Positions 35,176 to 47,940 of a stretch of 64,000 nucleotides of DNA are shown piece after piece. The notes under the pieces were generated by a model. It made no database searches, was not told the DNA's origin, and saw only the letters and a list, made by a program, of their open reading frames with translations. The position numbers and the translations under genes are program-made. The DNA comes from Immersiella caudata (taxonomy: Eukaryota > Ascomycota > Sordariomycetes > Sordariales > Lasiosphaeriaceae), in the NCBI GenBank assembly GCA_030512335.1, contig JAULSU010000005.1, forward strand, positions 3,534,001 to 3,598,000. The letters run 5' to 3'. How positions within the stretch are numbered: position 1 is the first letter of the stretch; every line of letters starts with the position of its first letter.

Positions 35176-38100
35176 TGTGATAGAGACGTTCAAGTTGATA
35201 ACACCGGAGATTCGGGCGTCGGCAGGAGAGGGTGCTCAGGCAATGAGCACGACCCAAGCTGTAGCAAGCCTTGGTTCGCAAGTTAGTTTTGTGACCTGAG
35301 ACAAATGCCGTCTGTCAACTGGGAAGAAGGGGTGGGAGTGTTTTCCATGCGAGGGGCACATAGGGAGCAGCAAGTGCAAGATGCGCAAACCCGCCGGGGC
35401 CAACGACGTACAGCGACTTTTCAACGGGCACTAAAGTGGTGGTAGGAAGTATTCGGTGACCCTGAAAGCGTTACAACTGGGATGGTCGATGGATGGCCGA
35501 TGCTGCAAGCTGGTGAGCGTGGATAACTGGCACACACAAAAAAAAAGCAAAGGATTCGGGTTCTTGTCGAAACTATGTCTAACGCATGCCGCGGTAGCAA
35601 TTGACGCAATTTGACGTTGGGGAGTATTAAAGATGGCGTGCAGTGTCGGACGACAGGTTGCGACAACGACGACGAAGGTTGCAGAGCGAAGAGGCCAGAG
35701 GTTCGGTGCCCCAAGTTTTGTTTCCTCAAATCGTCAGGAACCAAGTGGACATTTCCGTTAGCTTTCACGTCAGCCACGCAAGGTGGGGCAATCCCGGCTG
35801 TGAAGCTGGGCAGCCACCGCAGCAAGCCACATGCCTGCGGAAACATGGGGAAAGGCCTGGAAAAGGAAGTCGTGTGGAAGCCATCGAGGTTCAACGTTTG
35901 GTGTCTCACCAGCCAAACACGTGCCATGACTCGTGGATAAAAAGGCAGATCGAGGTGAAACAACCGGTTCAAGTCGGAAATACCAAGCCATGTTGCGAAC
36001 AATGCCAGTCGAGACTTTTAGTGCATTATTGCTCTCCTTTGAGGTGCGCCCTACCAAAACCCTGATCACTGTCACAACACTAGGGCATCCAGGACCTCCG
36101 ACACGGCGCGGGAGCGCGCAACGTACCCGAGTTGATAGGTACTACCCGTCGAGCTCTAGTTATGCGGGGGTCGCCTTCTTCAAAGACATCAGGCCCCGTT
36201 ATCTCCATCCGGGCAGAAACCAGGGCATCGCGCAACGAAGTCGGGGTCGTTCGAAGCTACCTACGTCAATGGCCCCTCCGATGTGGACAGATTGTGTCTT
36301 GGAGCACACACCTTATCGGAAGGTCGATGGCATCTTGTTTGGAGTTCTAAAGCTGAATGGCTGCCGTGAAGGTGAGGATGGGAAATAAGAAGCTCAAAGT
36401 CTACAATCCAATACTGGTTTTAGTTGTTAGCTCAATACTTCTTAGCGCCACTGCCGCATACCCTTCAACACGCCTTGGGAGACCCTCCTGAAGAGTTATA
36501 GCACAGAATGTGATACACTGGCTGTTGAGAACAGAGCCCTGGTGGGTACTTTTTTGGCCAACCTGATTTTGCTGGACGGCCCTGTCTGATTTCCGCCTAC
36601 CTAGGCATCGAACTGACAAAAAAAATCAGTATCAATTAGGGTGTACAACATAGGTGCTGACCTACAATCATCAGCTCAATGGTCAGATAACACGTCCACC
36701 CAGACCCAGCAAGAGGGGCAAAAAGTACAGCCCGGGAAGACAAACAGGGTTCTGTATCGAATATAGACAATTTATAACAGACAGCCCTGTCAACTGCAAG
36801 AATCCGTTGTATTCCATTCGAGTCCCGAGAACCTAGCAAAGGCCAGCCACCAACGCTAGTACGAACGCTTCGGCCAGAAGGGACCCCAATGGTAATTGTG
36901 CATACCTAGTGCAATAACTGGCGCCATTAAAGTAACTATGAACCTGGAAGTCAAAAGAGACCTGAGCGAATCGTCCTCTTACAGTGGGACGGGGCGTTTG
37001 GTAGCTGCAAGTGACACCTTTATCAGCAACTCTAGAGTTCTAAATGCAAGGGAATTCACAATTGCAGTTGGAGCCTCCACCGGTGCCGCGCTGCTCTATG
37101 CATTATCAATTCCTTAATAGCGTTCCTCGGAGGCGCACAACATGCGCCTGGTCTGTCATCTCGGCCAGTTTAGGACCGCAATTCCGCCATCAGTTGGAGG
37201 CGGTCTCAGGTACACATCAGACCTCTCGGATCCCGCGCTCTCGGCCGAAACCTGCGACTCTAGGAGTTGAGGTTGTCGGCCCCCGAGAAGTGTGGCGATG
37301 CGATGTTGCTGACTGGTTTCAAAGCCAGCGCCTTATTATCAGATGCCTTCGTCCAGGTTTGTCTATGGGATATTCTGGGTTAGCGTGCTGCGAATGAACG
37401 GACAGTGATGAGTGTTTGGTGTTGTCAGAGGAGACGACCTGGGCTCGTGGGCTGAGGGACCCCTGTCGAGGCGAACAGGACGGGTTGTCTCAAGGCGGAG
37501 AGAAAACGCGATGTCTCGGGGCATTTGATCTTCAATTGGTGTACGCCTTCATCTTTGAAGATTTTCATACTGTGCGTGTATATTGCTTTTGCACGCGGAA
37601 CGCGGGGCCTCCGTTTTCTGGCAGACGTCGAGATCATTCGCTGCACGGTTAATCGTGTTCTGTCAAGTTCTCGAAGCCCTTGCCAGAGCAAAGAGAGACG
37701 CGGGGTGACGAGCCGGGCCCAAACACCGACAAGACAGCTGTTTCTCCTGTCCAGTCAAGTCGGTCTCATCGATGCACGGCGATTAAAGAGCGTCGCTGGT
37801 TGGAGCGCACCTTGAGAATGACCCCTGGTTGCTTTGGCCGCGTGTTCACATGAGAATGGCCACCAAGAGGTTTCGATAGGGGACAACGAAGATGACATTG
37901 GCTCTCAACATGTTGCCACCGAGGGGTTGCGGCTGGTCGCCGTCGCTTCGAAGCCGTATTGTGTGGAGGGCGATGCCCGGTTTCTGTTCCATTGGGGGGC
38001 AGGAGTACAGAGAGGGTGGGTGTGGGAATCTGGTCGGGAGCGACCTCCATCGCAGGCAGACGGTGGTGCTCCGCTATAGTCAACGGGAAAATGCAAACGC

Positions 38101-40399
38101 TGGTGCTCTCTGTGCTCTGTCCCAGCACAAAGACGAGTGCCACAATCGGTAGGTAAAGACGCAACTCAAAAGCACCCAAAAAGTGGAAGCGGGTGTGAGA
38201 CGACATCGGACAGAGGGACCCTGACTTTCTTACCGGGGGCATTCGACTGCTTGCTTCGTTGCTGTGCACGCACGAGATACTCAACTCCCGGGCGATTTCT
38301 GTCCCCGAGACGTGAGCAAAGGGAAACGGGGGTTGGGGCTGAAGCTCTCGTTTGTTTTGCCCAGTCCTTGGTTTTGGGTCGGCATTGATCTCCCCTCGTC
38401 ATCGCGCGGCGGCCTATCGGCTGGAGACGAGACGGCTGGGGCCCAAATATGGATGGATCGGGAAGCTCGATCAACCGCTCAATGCAGACGAATATCAAAA
38501 AAGTCGCGGGTGGATGGCACACACAATTCCTATTCCGGGCCACGGGCCGTTCAATGTGCCCAGTTCGCGGCTGAGCTAGAAGCTGCCCTCTTGATAGAGT
38601 GCATTGGACAGCTGTATATCTGGCAGGTCGAACTTGTCACCTTCGCAGCACCAAATGTAGCTTGATAGACGAACGGTCCCATGGTAATTTAGTACTCACC
38701 TCCCGCCGTCGCGTTGGCACCCCTGAGCTCGCACCCTCGGTATATTCTGGGGCGTAAACTTTACTTTCCCCTCCATCGGACCATAGACGGAGCTTGAGCT
38801 AGTCAGTAATGTTGCAATCCTCACCTCCAGCACCGTGTCGGGAACCATAGTTGTTCATCTGTGGGAGAGACTTTGCCTCCGAGAGATTTTTTTGGAGCCC
38901 CGTCACCCGTGGGTCGAGTCTGCTGAAGTTGTTTAATATCCCTGCCCAAGGCGCGAAACTTGGCCATCCCCACGCCGTCTTTCGTCCAACGGTCGATCTC
39001 TAAAAACGGGCACCTCGAGTGGGGTAGCTCGCACCACATCCACACGAGCATCACGACAACCGCAACAGAGGCTCGGTGCTGTTGAAAAACAGAAGTGCCA
39101 GCAGCGCTGCAGTCCGTGAATAGATCACTAGACTCCACGGGCAAGGGAAAAGCGAGTCCCGGATCCGGTCACAGCAGCCGCGCGGGGCTGTATCCCGGTA
39201 CTTCGGGTCTCGAGGCGCCGACAGGGCAGTGCCGCCCCCATTTGCGTGGATGCTTGGATTCCGAAAGCACGACGCTCTGTCCCCGGTTCGTCTGTGTGCC
39301 CCGTGGTGTGGATGCTCCCATGTCCAGATCCATGCCTTGTGAAATTCCCACGGTGACTCCACTGTTGGTCCTTCAGTTCGCTTGTTTCGTGCCATCCAGG
39401 CGACTCCAGGAATTGAGTCTGTCTCAGGCTCCGCACTTCTAGCGCGGCTTCCCCCTCCTTATGATCTTGTCCAAACTTTGCTTCCACCTTCCCGGTATAT
39501 ACGCAACGCCGTCGCGCATTCGAAGAACACACCACAGCGGCCGTCCTTTGAATCAGCCTACCTCGATATCACTGCCGCTCGCGCTCACCACGGATCCACG
39601 GTGTTAAGTGGCATGGAACGACAGGGTTACGTGCATCTGGCCCACCCAAGTCCACCTGCGGCACTGCAAGATTCATCCATCAGCACGCCGCACCAGAGGA
39701 CAGGACCCTGATTGACCAGTGGGGAGGGGACGTGGGAAAGGCCGTATCTTGGTGCGACGGCTGCCAGTCAACCGTGCCCTGGCGCTCTTGGGGTCGCCAG
39801 CGACGAGAAACCTGAATTCTAGCCCGTTTCTCCGTCTCCAGTGGGCATTGCTTTGCAAACAAACAACTCAAAGCAACCAGCGCAGCGCCCGGAAACCAAG
39901 GACAGCGGCAGCCAGCCTTTTAGGTGCGGGCAGAAACGGACGGACGGACGGCCCGCAACCACTTTGACTGGCGGGGTTCGCCTTGACGTTGACATTCCAC
40001 CTTCACCCAGGATCCTTGTTCCGTTGGCAGCTTGCCGCCCGCTACGCACTGTGCCCGGCAGTCCTGCGATTTTAACCACAGACAGCCAGAACAACCCCCC
40101 TTCCAGACGGGAGCTCGGCGTGGCCAGCGACGCAGCGTCCAGCATCAGCAGCGAACGGCGAGCCAGAACCGTACCTTACCTCCGCATAGCCCACGAACGA
40201 CGAGCCCGCGAGCCCACCCTGAACGGCAGCCAAGCAGAAGGCGAGTTCGAGCAGCAGCAGCACCAGGCCAAAACGCAATTTTCTGCCCTCGCTCCCGCAC
40301 CATCAATTAACCCCATCACCCAGTCGCTCGACCGGAGCCGCCGTATGTTTAATTGTTTTTTTCCCCTTCCCTTTTGCGCGCCCAGAAGTTTGGCCGGAC
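35176..40399. other. 5.2 kb gap between the vigilin gene and STE20
   Basis: This is the longest non-coding stretch in the window, lying between two outward-facing genes. I find no tRNA, 5S gene, transposon motif or coding exon I can support. It has short GGAC repeats near 39946 and a run of nine A near 35540. Just before STE20 a GTATGT at 40343 and a CAG ending at 40385 could bound a 43 nt leader intron. A GTG-initiated open frame of 223 codons (39841-40512) crosses the STE20 start but has no motif. The likeliest content is a long promoter with leader exons for STE20. Confidence 0.4.
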
Positions 40400-43302
40400 A
40401 TGGAGAGCCAAAACCCCCTGATGAACGGCAACTCCCAGCGCCGCAGACTTACCAAGAAACCCCCGCCGGCGCATCACCACACCAGCTCGCTCAGCATCGA
40501 CGGTCGTATTGACGCCCAATCTCTAGGGAGCCGACGAAGCTCGGCCAGTTTGAAGCGGGCCCCCAGCGCTCCGCAAGCCCGGACGCCGTCCTCGCACGCG
40601 TCTGGCAGCTCCTCACCGCGCTACACCACCGCGCTATCGACAGCTTCGTCGTTCGCGAATCGATCGCCCACTCTCCCGAGCGCCGGCGAATTTTCCAAAG
40701 CGCAGCCCCCGCCACGGCCGCCGTCGTCGCAGCTATCGCAGGGGCAGCTTTTCCCCCAGTCTCAGCCCCACGCTGGCATTGCCGCCCGCAGTGACGCAAA
40801 AGCGCATTTGCCCCCCGCCAACGCCTCTCGACCCCTCAGCACAAAGACCTCGGAGGAACTAATTGGCGCGCCGTTTGACGGCATCGCCATCCTCAATCGT
40901 ATCGAGGCAACCAAATCGCCAGTGCAATCGCCGGCGCAGCAGCAGATCCCCCATCGTACCGCACCACCTGCACCTCCCCCGCCGTCGCACGCGAGCCCTG
41001 ACCCGCGAGGAGCCATGGGCCCACCACCCTCGCTTCCCCAGACCGGCAGGACCTCCACGACGACATCAGAACAATCAGCCCTCAGCGAGAAGACGAGCGT
41101 CCCCAAGATGGAGAACGTCCCCGCCTCCAAGCGATTCTCGGACGAGTCGTCCAGAGAGCCCAAGGCGCCTGGAATGCTGCGAAAGAAGTCTGGCTTCTCG
41201 GGCTTCATGACCAGCTTGGTCGGGTCGCCCAAGAAGCCTCTAATCTCTGCCCCCGAGAATCCAGTTCATGTTACACATGTCGGTTACGACAGCTCGACCG
41301 GCCAGTTCACGGTACGTAGCCGCTGACTGCACACACCATTGACTCTTCTCTCTAACAGCGCAACAGGGCTTGCCCAAAGAGTGGCAGCGGCTTATCAACG
41401 AGAGCGGTATCACCGAGAAGGACACCAGGGAGCATCCACAAATACTTGTTGACGTTTTGACATTTTACAAGGAGACGACAGAGAAGCCGCAAGAAGATCA
41501 GCAACTAGAAAAATTCCACGACGCGAGGGCGGGCGACTATCGGGGCCTGTCTGGGGTAACGTCAACGTCCTCGGCCATGCCATCTCCGAACCTGCTTCAG
41601 ACAGCAACTTACAACCCCATATCCCCTCTGATAAGCCCGCCCGCAAGCCCAAGGTTTCCGACAGTTAACCACGAAGGCAGCTTCGAGAACCCTCGCGCCC
41701 CGCCCCCCGTTCCGGGGAGACCTGGTCCCCTTCCCGCCAAGGATCTCAATCTAATGCCCAGCCGACCCGCACCTAAACCCCCAACGAGCCTGCCTTCGAG
41801 GACAGCGCCGCAGCCTTCATACCCAGCTAAGGACTCCGGTATTGGCATGCCACAGCCTGGCGACGAGTCTTCGAGTCCCTCGTACCTCCCTCCCAAGGAC
41901 AATGTTCCGATGCTTCCAGAAGAACACCGATCTAGATCTAACTCGCGGGTAAACGGCGCATCACCCTACCTGTCGTCTCAACCGTCTGCAGCCCCCGCGT
42001 CGGCAACGAGTCAGGCCGCAGCCTACCAGCAGCAGTTGATGCAGCAGCAGCAGGAACAGGCCATGGCTCAAGCCCAGGCTGCCATGACTGGCCAGCTGGG
42101 GCGAGCACCCAGCAAAAGACAGCAACCAACCCCGCCTACCTCGCAACATCCACGACAGCTTGAGACCAGTGGGTCCGTTCGGGTACCACAGGGCCAACCC
42201 GGGGTATCACAGAGCAGTTCCAGGGCCCGACACCGGCCGCGGCAAAGTAACGGCGTCGACGTTGTTGCGTCCTTGAAGAGGATATGCTCCGAGGGCGATC
42301 CCAGGGAAGTCTATAGGGGATTCACTAAGATTGGCCAGGGAGCCTCCGGTGGTGTGTACACAGGCTTTGAGAAGGGGACAAACCGGCTTGTCGCAATTAA
42401 GCAGATGAACCTGGAACAACAACCGAAGAAGGATCTTATCATCAACGAGATTCTGGTCATGAAGGAGAGTTCGCACCCCAATATCGTCAACTTCATTGAC
42501 AGCTACCTCTGTGGAGGGGAACTCTGGGTGGTGATGGAGTTTATGGAGGGAGGGAGTCTAACAGACGTGGTCACATTCAATATCATGACGGAAGGGCAGA
42601 TTGCATCAGTCTGCAGGGAAACTTTAAGGGGCCTGCAGCATTTGCATTCCAAAGGTGTCATTCACCGAGATATCAAGTCGGACAACATTTTGCTCAGCAT
42701 GGAGGGCAACATCAAGCTGAGTATGTCCCTAGCCTGCCTTTTCTCTCCGAGTCAACACGTGGGCTTTTTCACGTCGCCCCAACTTTCGCTGACAATTATT
42801 CCATAGCCGACTTTGGTTTCTGCGCAACGATCAACGAAGCACAGAACAAGCGCACAACGATGGTTGGCACACCATATTGGATGGCACCCGAGGTGGTCAC
42901 GCGGAAAGAGTATGGCCGCAAGGTTGACATCTGGTCATTGGGAATCATGGCCATCGAAATGATCGAGGGAGAACCTCCGTACCTGACGGAGTCACCGCTT
43001 AGAGCGCTGTGGCTGATCGCTACTAACGGTACGCCGCATATTAAAGACGAACAAAACCTGTCTCCGGTCTTCCGCGACTTCCTCTACTTTGCCCTCAAGG
43101 TGGACCCGGAGAAGAGAGCGAGCGCTCATGATCTTTTAAGGGTAAGCTGTCTCTGCTCTTCCAGCATTCTTTGCAATCAGCAAGCTGACCATGACCGTAG
43201 CACGACTTTATGAAGCAATGTGTAGAGTTATCGTCTCTATCCCCACTAGTGCGGGCTGCGCGGGAAGCCCGCGCGCAGGAGAAGGCTCGCAAAGGACAAT
43301 GA
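40400..43302 (+). CDS. STE20: p21-activated kinase Ste20 (PAK, CRIB plus kinase)
   Basis: Ste20 kinases are activated by Cdc42/Rac and drive MAP-kinase cascades and polarised growth. Exons are 40400-41311, 41367-42720, 42807-43141 and 43201-43302, for 900 residues; all junctions keep frame. The CRIB motif lies near 285-330 (NPVHVTHVGYDSSTGQFT joined to GLPKEWQRLI). A long Pro/Ser-rich linker follows, with a glutamine-rich patch (QQQLMQQQQEQAMAQAQ). The kinase domain spans about 620-870: GQGASGGVY loop, VAIKQMN lysine, HRDIKSDN catalytic loop, DFGF split from the previous exon just before Asp757, and GTPYWMAPE. The tail SSLSPLVRAAREARAQEKAR matches the Ste20-type C-terminus, the G-beta contact region in yeast. 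There is no PH domain, which argues for Ste20 rather than Cla4. The first ATG follows no longer frame. Confidence 0.95.
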
Positions 43303-44870
43303 TTTTTGGAATGGTGGCTTTGACCTTGGGATATCTAACCGTTGCATCCCCTCGCCCCACCCCTTCCTCTGCTCTTCTTGGGGCGATGCAATGGAGGGAA
43401 GTCCCCTTTATTTGGGAACATTGAATGGAAAGCTAGCGTGGATGCTTTTTTGGGAGTGTTATCACTCTATTATTGGGTTTCGACGTCTTTGGGGAGGTTA
43501 TCACAAATGGCCGGCATTTCTGCATTTTGCACAACTCAGTTGCCTCGTTTTCCCCCCTCATCCTAAAACAAGTCTACGGACGAACAGCTCCCCAATGTTG
43601 TTGTGTCTGTTCTTGGCTTTTTGTGATATCTGGCTGACTGCTATCCCACCATTTTTTTGTGTCTGCCGTTTGCTTGATGGGCTCGTGAGAGAGATACCTA
43701 CTGAGGGGAAGATGAGGAGGATAATCTTGAATCTGGGGGTTATGCCCTATTAACACTCGTCTCTTGAGAAGGAAAAGTTTCGGGTTGGCATTGTTTTTGC
43801 TGGCCATTCTTCCTTTGGGGACGGGAGAAGAGTGGAGGCTAGCATATGGAGAGAAGGTTGAAGGGAATGCACATATTAAATAGGATTTGGTGGACGATGG
43901 AGATACAGGCAAGCGTGACGTCGGTAGGGAACAGAGAGACAGACAGACAGACTTGGACAGACCAGTCTTGCTGAGCCACAGTGACTGCTGCATGTCGAGA
44001 AGAGAATGCGATCATCTACGTTACTATCACCTCTTGCACGCCCTTGTGGGCTTTCGTTACTGGATATGTCTGGTTACGTGCCACCACCTTCCTACGTTGG
44101 TCTTGAAGTCTTCTTGCTGCAAGACCATATCACGGAGGTTACAAACAAAAGTCGGGCAACAATGAAGCGAATCGGATCACTTGTAGAATTTTCTGACAAC
44201 CAGGTGCTATATCTGCTTACGGTGACACAACCATCACGAAATTCCTCACGCGACTACCCGATGATTAGTTCTCGAATACACCAAGTAGTAGGGCCTGTGA
44301 GGGTGGCGAGATGTGGTCCGTTCTGGCTCCATCCTGGTTCCATCTGGGTCTTGTTATGGATGTATTCTGGGACCAAGGCACACTTCGTCCTATCATCACA
44401 GCAGATGGCGGGCTCATGGACCCCTGGCCACACTAAATATCCATACCACTAGTGCGGGGGAGAGACCGATAAGATGATGGTAGGTATTATCAAAACCAGT
44501 CCATGTTTTTCATCTCTATTACTACCCTCGAAGTGGAACCAATGATGCTTCTTTTCGCAAGGACACCTTTAAAATCCGATACCCATTCCCAGGATCCATT
44601 TCCCACAAACCGAAACGCCAATCCCAAGTTACACGAACGCTGGCAAAAGCTACGAGAATCAGGAGTCGAGCCACAGTGTCGTGTTCGCTCAACACCAAGT
44701 GGCTGAACTCTGCGAAAGCCATCCTCTTGTCGACACGAGAAACCCACAATTACAGAGTTTCGGGCACTCGTATCCGGACGCCGGCATGCGTCATCCAGGG
44801 TATCATATGTGGCCGACAGTCCAGTCTAAAAACAAGAGGCGCCTCGCAGCGGAATCCGAACGCGGCAGCT
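43303..44870. other. Convergent spacer, STE20 and SDR gene
   Basis: This 1.57 kb lies between two convergent stops. The T-rich left part is probably the STE20 3' untranslated region. A short AGAC tetranucleotide run lies near 43937-43952. I see no gene or RNA. Confidence 0.45.
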
Positions 44871-46021
44871 TTAGTACAGGGTGTACCCTCCGTCAATGAG
44901 GACGTTGGATCCAGTCATGAAGCTAGATGCATCCGATGCGAGGAAGACGCAGAGGCCGTTGAGGTCATCGACGGCGCCAAGGCGATCCTGAGGAGTGAGT
45001 GACTTCCAGATCTTCTTCTGGGCGTCCAGGGCGGGCACTCGGTTGAGCGCGGTATCCATGTAGCCAGGAGAGATGCAGTTGACACGAATGTCGTACTTGG
45101 CCCATTCGGCGGCAAGGGACTTGCCAAACTGGATCACACCAGCCTTGGAGGCGTTGTAGCAAGATTGTTCCTGGGGGTAGTTGACAATGGATCCCGACAT
45201 GGAGGCGACGAGGATGATGGAACCAGGCTTGCCGGCCGCGATCATGGCGCGGCCCACGGCCTGCGCCATCAAGAAAGAGCCAGTGAGGTTGATGTCGATG
45301 AGGCGGCGGAACATGGCGGGATCGTAGGTCTCGGCTTTGATGTTGGAATCTGCAATACCGGCCGAGTTGACAAGAACGTCAGGGGTGCCGTAGAGGTCCA
45401 CGACATTTTGGACGGCGGCGTTGATGGCGTTGCCGTCGCGAACGTCCACCTTGAAGAACGAGACAGGAAGCCCCGACTTTTGATGGAGCTCAGCCGCGGA
45501 CTCATCTCCGAGTTCCTGGTTGGCATCAAAAATGGCGATTGCCTTGGCGCCGGCCTCCACGCAGGCGCGAGCCATGTGGTTTCCGAGTCCTCGGGCGCCA
45601 CTATGATCTAGTCAGTCTGAAGCCCTAAGCGGAAAATCGTTGAATGTCGAGCTCACCCAGTGATGATCACAACTTTGCCCATCAGACTCATCTTCTGAAG
45701 CGTGCGGGGCATCTGCTTGTAGACCTTCTCGTTGAGGGGGTCAACGCGATCCTCAGGCTCAACAACTGGTTCCTGAGCCTTGAAGTTCGGCTTGACAGGG
45801 ATGCTGAAGTGGTCCGAGGTGCCAGAAGCAACCCCCTTGGCGTCTGGGTTGTAGACTGAGACAGGAACTTCGGTTTCCTTAATCACTTCGGATTTGAAGC
45901 GGCGAGCGGACACTGTGAAGGCCGCACGCTGGGCAGCTGGGGTAGCTCCGCGAGGGGCAGCCGTGCGGGGGATGGTGGAGAGGCGCGAGGCCAGGCGGAT
46001 GGTGCGAGCTGTGGCGGCCAT
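44871..46021 (-). CDS. Short-chain dehydrogenase with a mitochondrial presequence
   Basis: Exons on the minus strand are 45657-46021 and 44871-45600. The 56 nt intron (GTGAGC...CATAG) splits the nucleotide-binding motif and rejoins it as TGGARGLG, for 364 residues. The classical SDR core is complete: TGGARGLG for the cofactor, DVRD, NSAG, the catalytic Ser in SMSGS, YNASK (Tyr-x3-Lys) and the SPGYMDT loop. The core best resembles fungal polyol and ketose reductases (arabinitol or mannitol dehydrogenase, sorbose reductase), but substrate cannot be read from sequence. An Asp at the end of the second strand (AIFDAN) suggests NAD preference. Unusually, about 110 residues precede the core. The first 40 are rich in Arg, Ala, Ser and Thr with no acids (MAATARTIRLASRLSTIPR), as in a mitochondrial targeting peptide. 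Confidence 0.9.
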
Positions 46022-46788
46022 TGTTGCAAGAATTCCTGGGAAGTCTTGAAGCGAGTGTTAAGTGGCCTAGGGGAGCGATAGGACGTTCCGTGGAGAGGAA
46101 CTAGACAGCCTTTTTGAGCCTCGTGCGGTTCGGGTTGCCTGGGGCCGTCTGACAGAGTTGCTCAGAGGTGCAGAAGTGAGGGGGTTCCCACACGATGCAG
46201 AGGTGTTGTGTGTGTTGCAAGCGAAGGACTCGATGGGTTGGGTGCAACGGACAAATAGGATGGACCGTGAGGGTTTGGTTCAAGGTACGTCAAATGTACC
46301 TGGGCTCCTCAATAGCGGCCTCAAAACTGCTGGTTGGACCAGAACCCGACGGCCCTCCCGTAAGCCGTCAGGCTTATATATATGTGAGGTAGGGATGGTT
46401 TCTCTGGACGGTGATTAGAAACGCTGGTCGCGGGCCTAGCAAAGCCGGATGTCGGATGAGGCGAAGTGCTTCTGGAGGTCAGCGGGGCGACGGATTGTCG
46501 GTGGGGAGAAAGGAGGCGAGTCGAGATCGCTCTGCTGTTGTTCTGGTCCCTGCAAGACCGCTGATCAGTTGCACACCCACGTTTAAGCTTTGGTCTGGAC
46601 GCGTCCAATTGCTGCGGGATGCCCGGCTGCCCCGACGCTACTTGCGCGCTCTCCGCTCTGAAATGTGCCAGCTTGGCAACATCAGACGGACAGGAAACGC
46701 AGGGCCAGTCTGGACGAAACTCTTGCATGTTGCGCGCCCACACGAGCTCCCCGCCCGCGGTAGGCACAGACACTAGGGCTCTATCGGA

Positions 46789-46800
46789 GGGGGGGGGGGG
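46789..46800. repeat. Poly-G tract, 12 nt
   Basis: Twelve consecutive G bases in the non-coding region upstream of the SDR gene. Such runs are length-unstable and may be miscalled in assembly. Confidence 0.9.
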
Positions 46801-47914
46801 CAAGATGGTGAGGCTCCAGCAACAGCTCGCTAGAAGTCGCGGCGCTGGACGGTGTGACGGAGCCGACCCCACCTTCGTGTCACCGGCTTGCTGACCGTCC
46901 GCTGGTCTTCCCGCTGTCCAACTGGCCCATCCACTTGGACATACCGAGCAAACGCGAGGCGCATTCAAGCAGAGCAAAACGCAGAGAGGAGCAATTGAAC
47001 CCCGCCTAAGAAACGTACCTAGATGCGACGGAGGTTTTTTGCGCAACCTGGAAGGGCTCAACGTCGGAAGGACTGATGCTTCGAAGCAAGTGAAAAGATG
47101 GCACTGAACGTCGGGACTTTGTCGGGCTTGTCTTTGACACGAGTATCTGGTTCCTGGTCGCCCCTTTATCTCTCTCACGAGCACGCGGATCGGTGGAAGG
47201 AACAATGAATATCCCAAGCGGTGAGGCCAGGGCTCGCTCAGCTATCTGTGGGACCAGGAGATTTCGACCAGGTCACAAGACTAGAACCAAATTTCAGGAG
47301 CTGTGATTAGGGCCAAGAAATCCTCTTGAGAGTTTGGTGTTGCTTCGACATCTCGTGCAAAGACCCGCGGCAGGTGTCAAGGGCGGGTGGGCGGCAAGTA
47401 CCCCGGGTGGCTATCTGCACATTCTGTCCCCAGCCAACAGCCCACAGCACGCTGCAGCCAAGCCCTGTGGCTTCCACACCACCCACGACCCCATTGCTTT
47501 TTCCCGCTGCGAATCGCAATCCTCACACCTCTGTCGATCACTTCCATGCGCATTCATGTTGCGCGTCCACATGGCAAGCTTTCAGGCCGCTGTTCTCATG
47601 CGTGCTCCGAAGGGAACCGACGCCCACCTCAATATGAATGTCTCCCGGGAGGCTTGCCATCGCCAGCACCCGGGTCGAGAGGGCTGCGGATCTTGCCCGT
47701 CAGCTCCGCACTGCGTCTGACGCCCCCGTTAGCTGCGACCTGTGTTCCGGGACCAGGCTGGCCTCGGTGTGCCTCAGCGAAGCGGGGGCAGCCCCTAATA
47801 ATCGATACCTCTGGGCTCGTTCGTGGTCGCATCGCAGGGGTGTTGGCAGTTCGGCAGCCCCCGGAAATCCACCCGTGAAGACCACTGTTTGGTGGCGTGG
47901 ACGTGGGGGCTACC

Positions 47915-47940
47915 TTTTTTTTTTTTTTTTTTTTTTTTTT
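47915..47940. repeat. Poly-T tract, 26 nt
   Basis: Twenty-six consecutive T bases in non-coding sequence. It is the longest homopolymer in the window. On the minus strand it reads as poly-A, as left by a retroposed transcript, but I see no target-site duplication beside it. Confidence 0.95.

Noticed and set aside
35176..40399. Transposon remnant with repeat-induced point mutation in the large gap
   Set aside because: Base composition is not markedly AT-rich, and no terminal repeats or transposase/RT motifs were visible; I cannot support it.
39841..40512. 223-codon open frame overlapping the STE20 start
   Set aside because: It starts with GTG, has no domain, and overlaps the real CDS out of frame; only the nested ATG at 40345 merits attention.
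40400..43302. Cla4-type PAK instead of Ste20
   Set aside because: No PH domain precedes the CRIB, and the C-terminal SSLSPLVRAAREA segment is of Ste20 type.
46321..47217. 298-codon minus-strand open frame upstream of the SDR gene
   Set aside because: It is rich in Pro, Ser, Arg and Cys without any motif, runs through the poly-G tract, and has poor codon pattern; most likely chance in GC-rich leader sequence.
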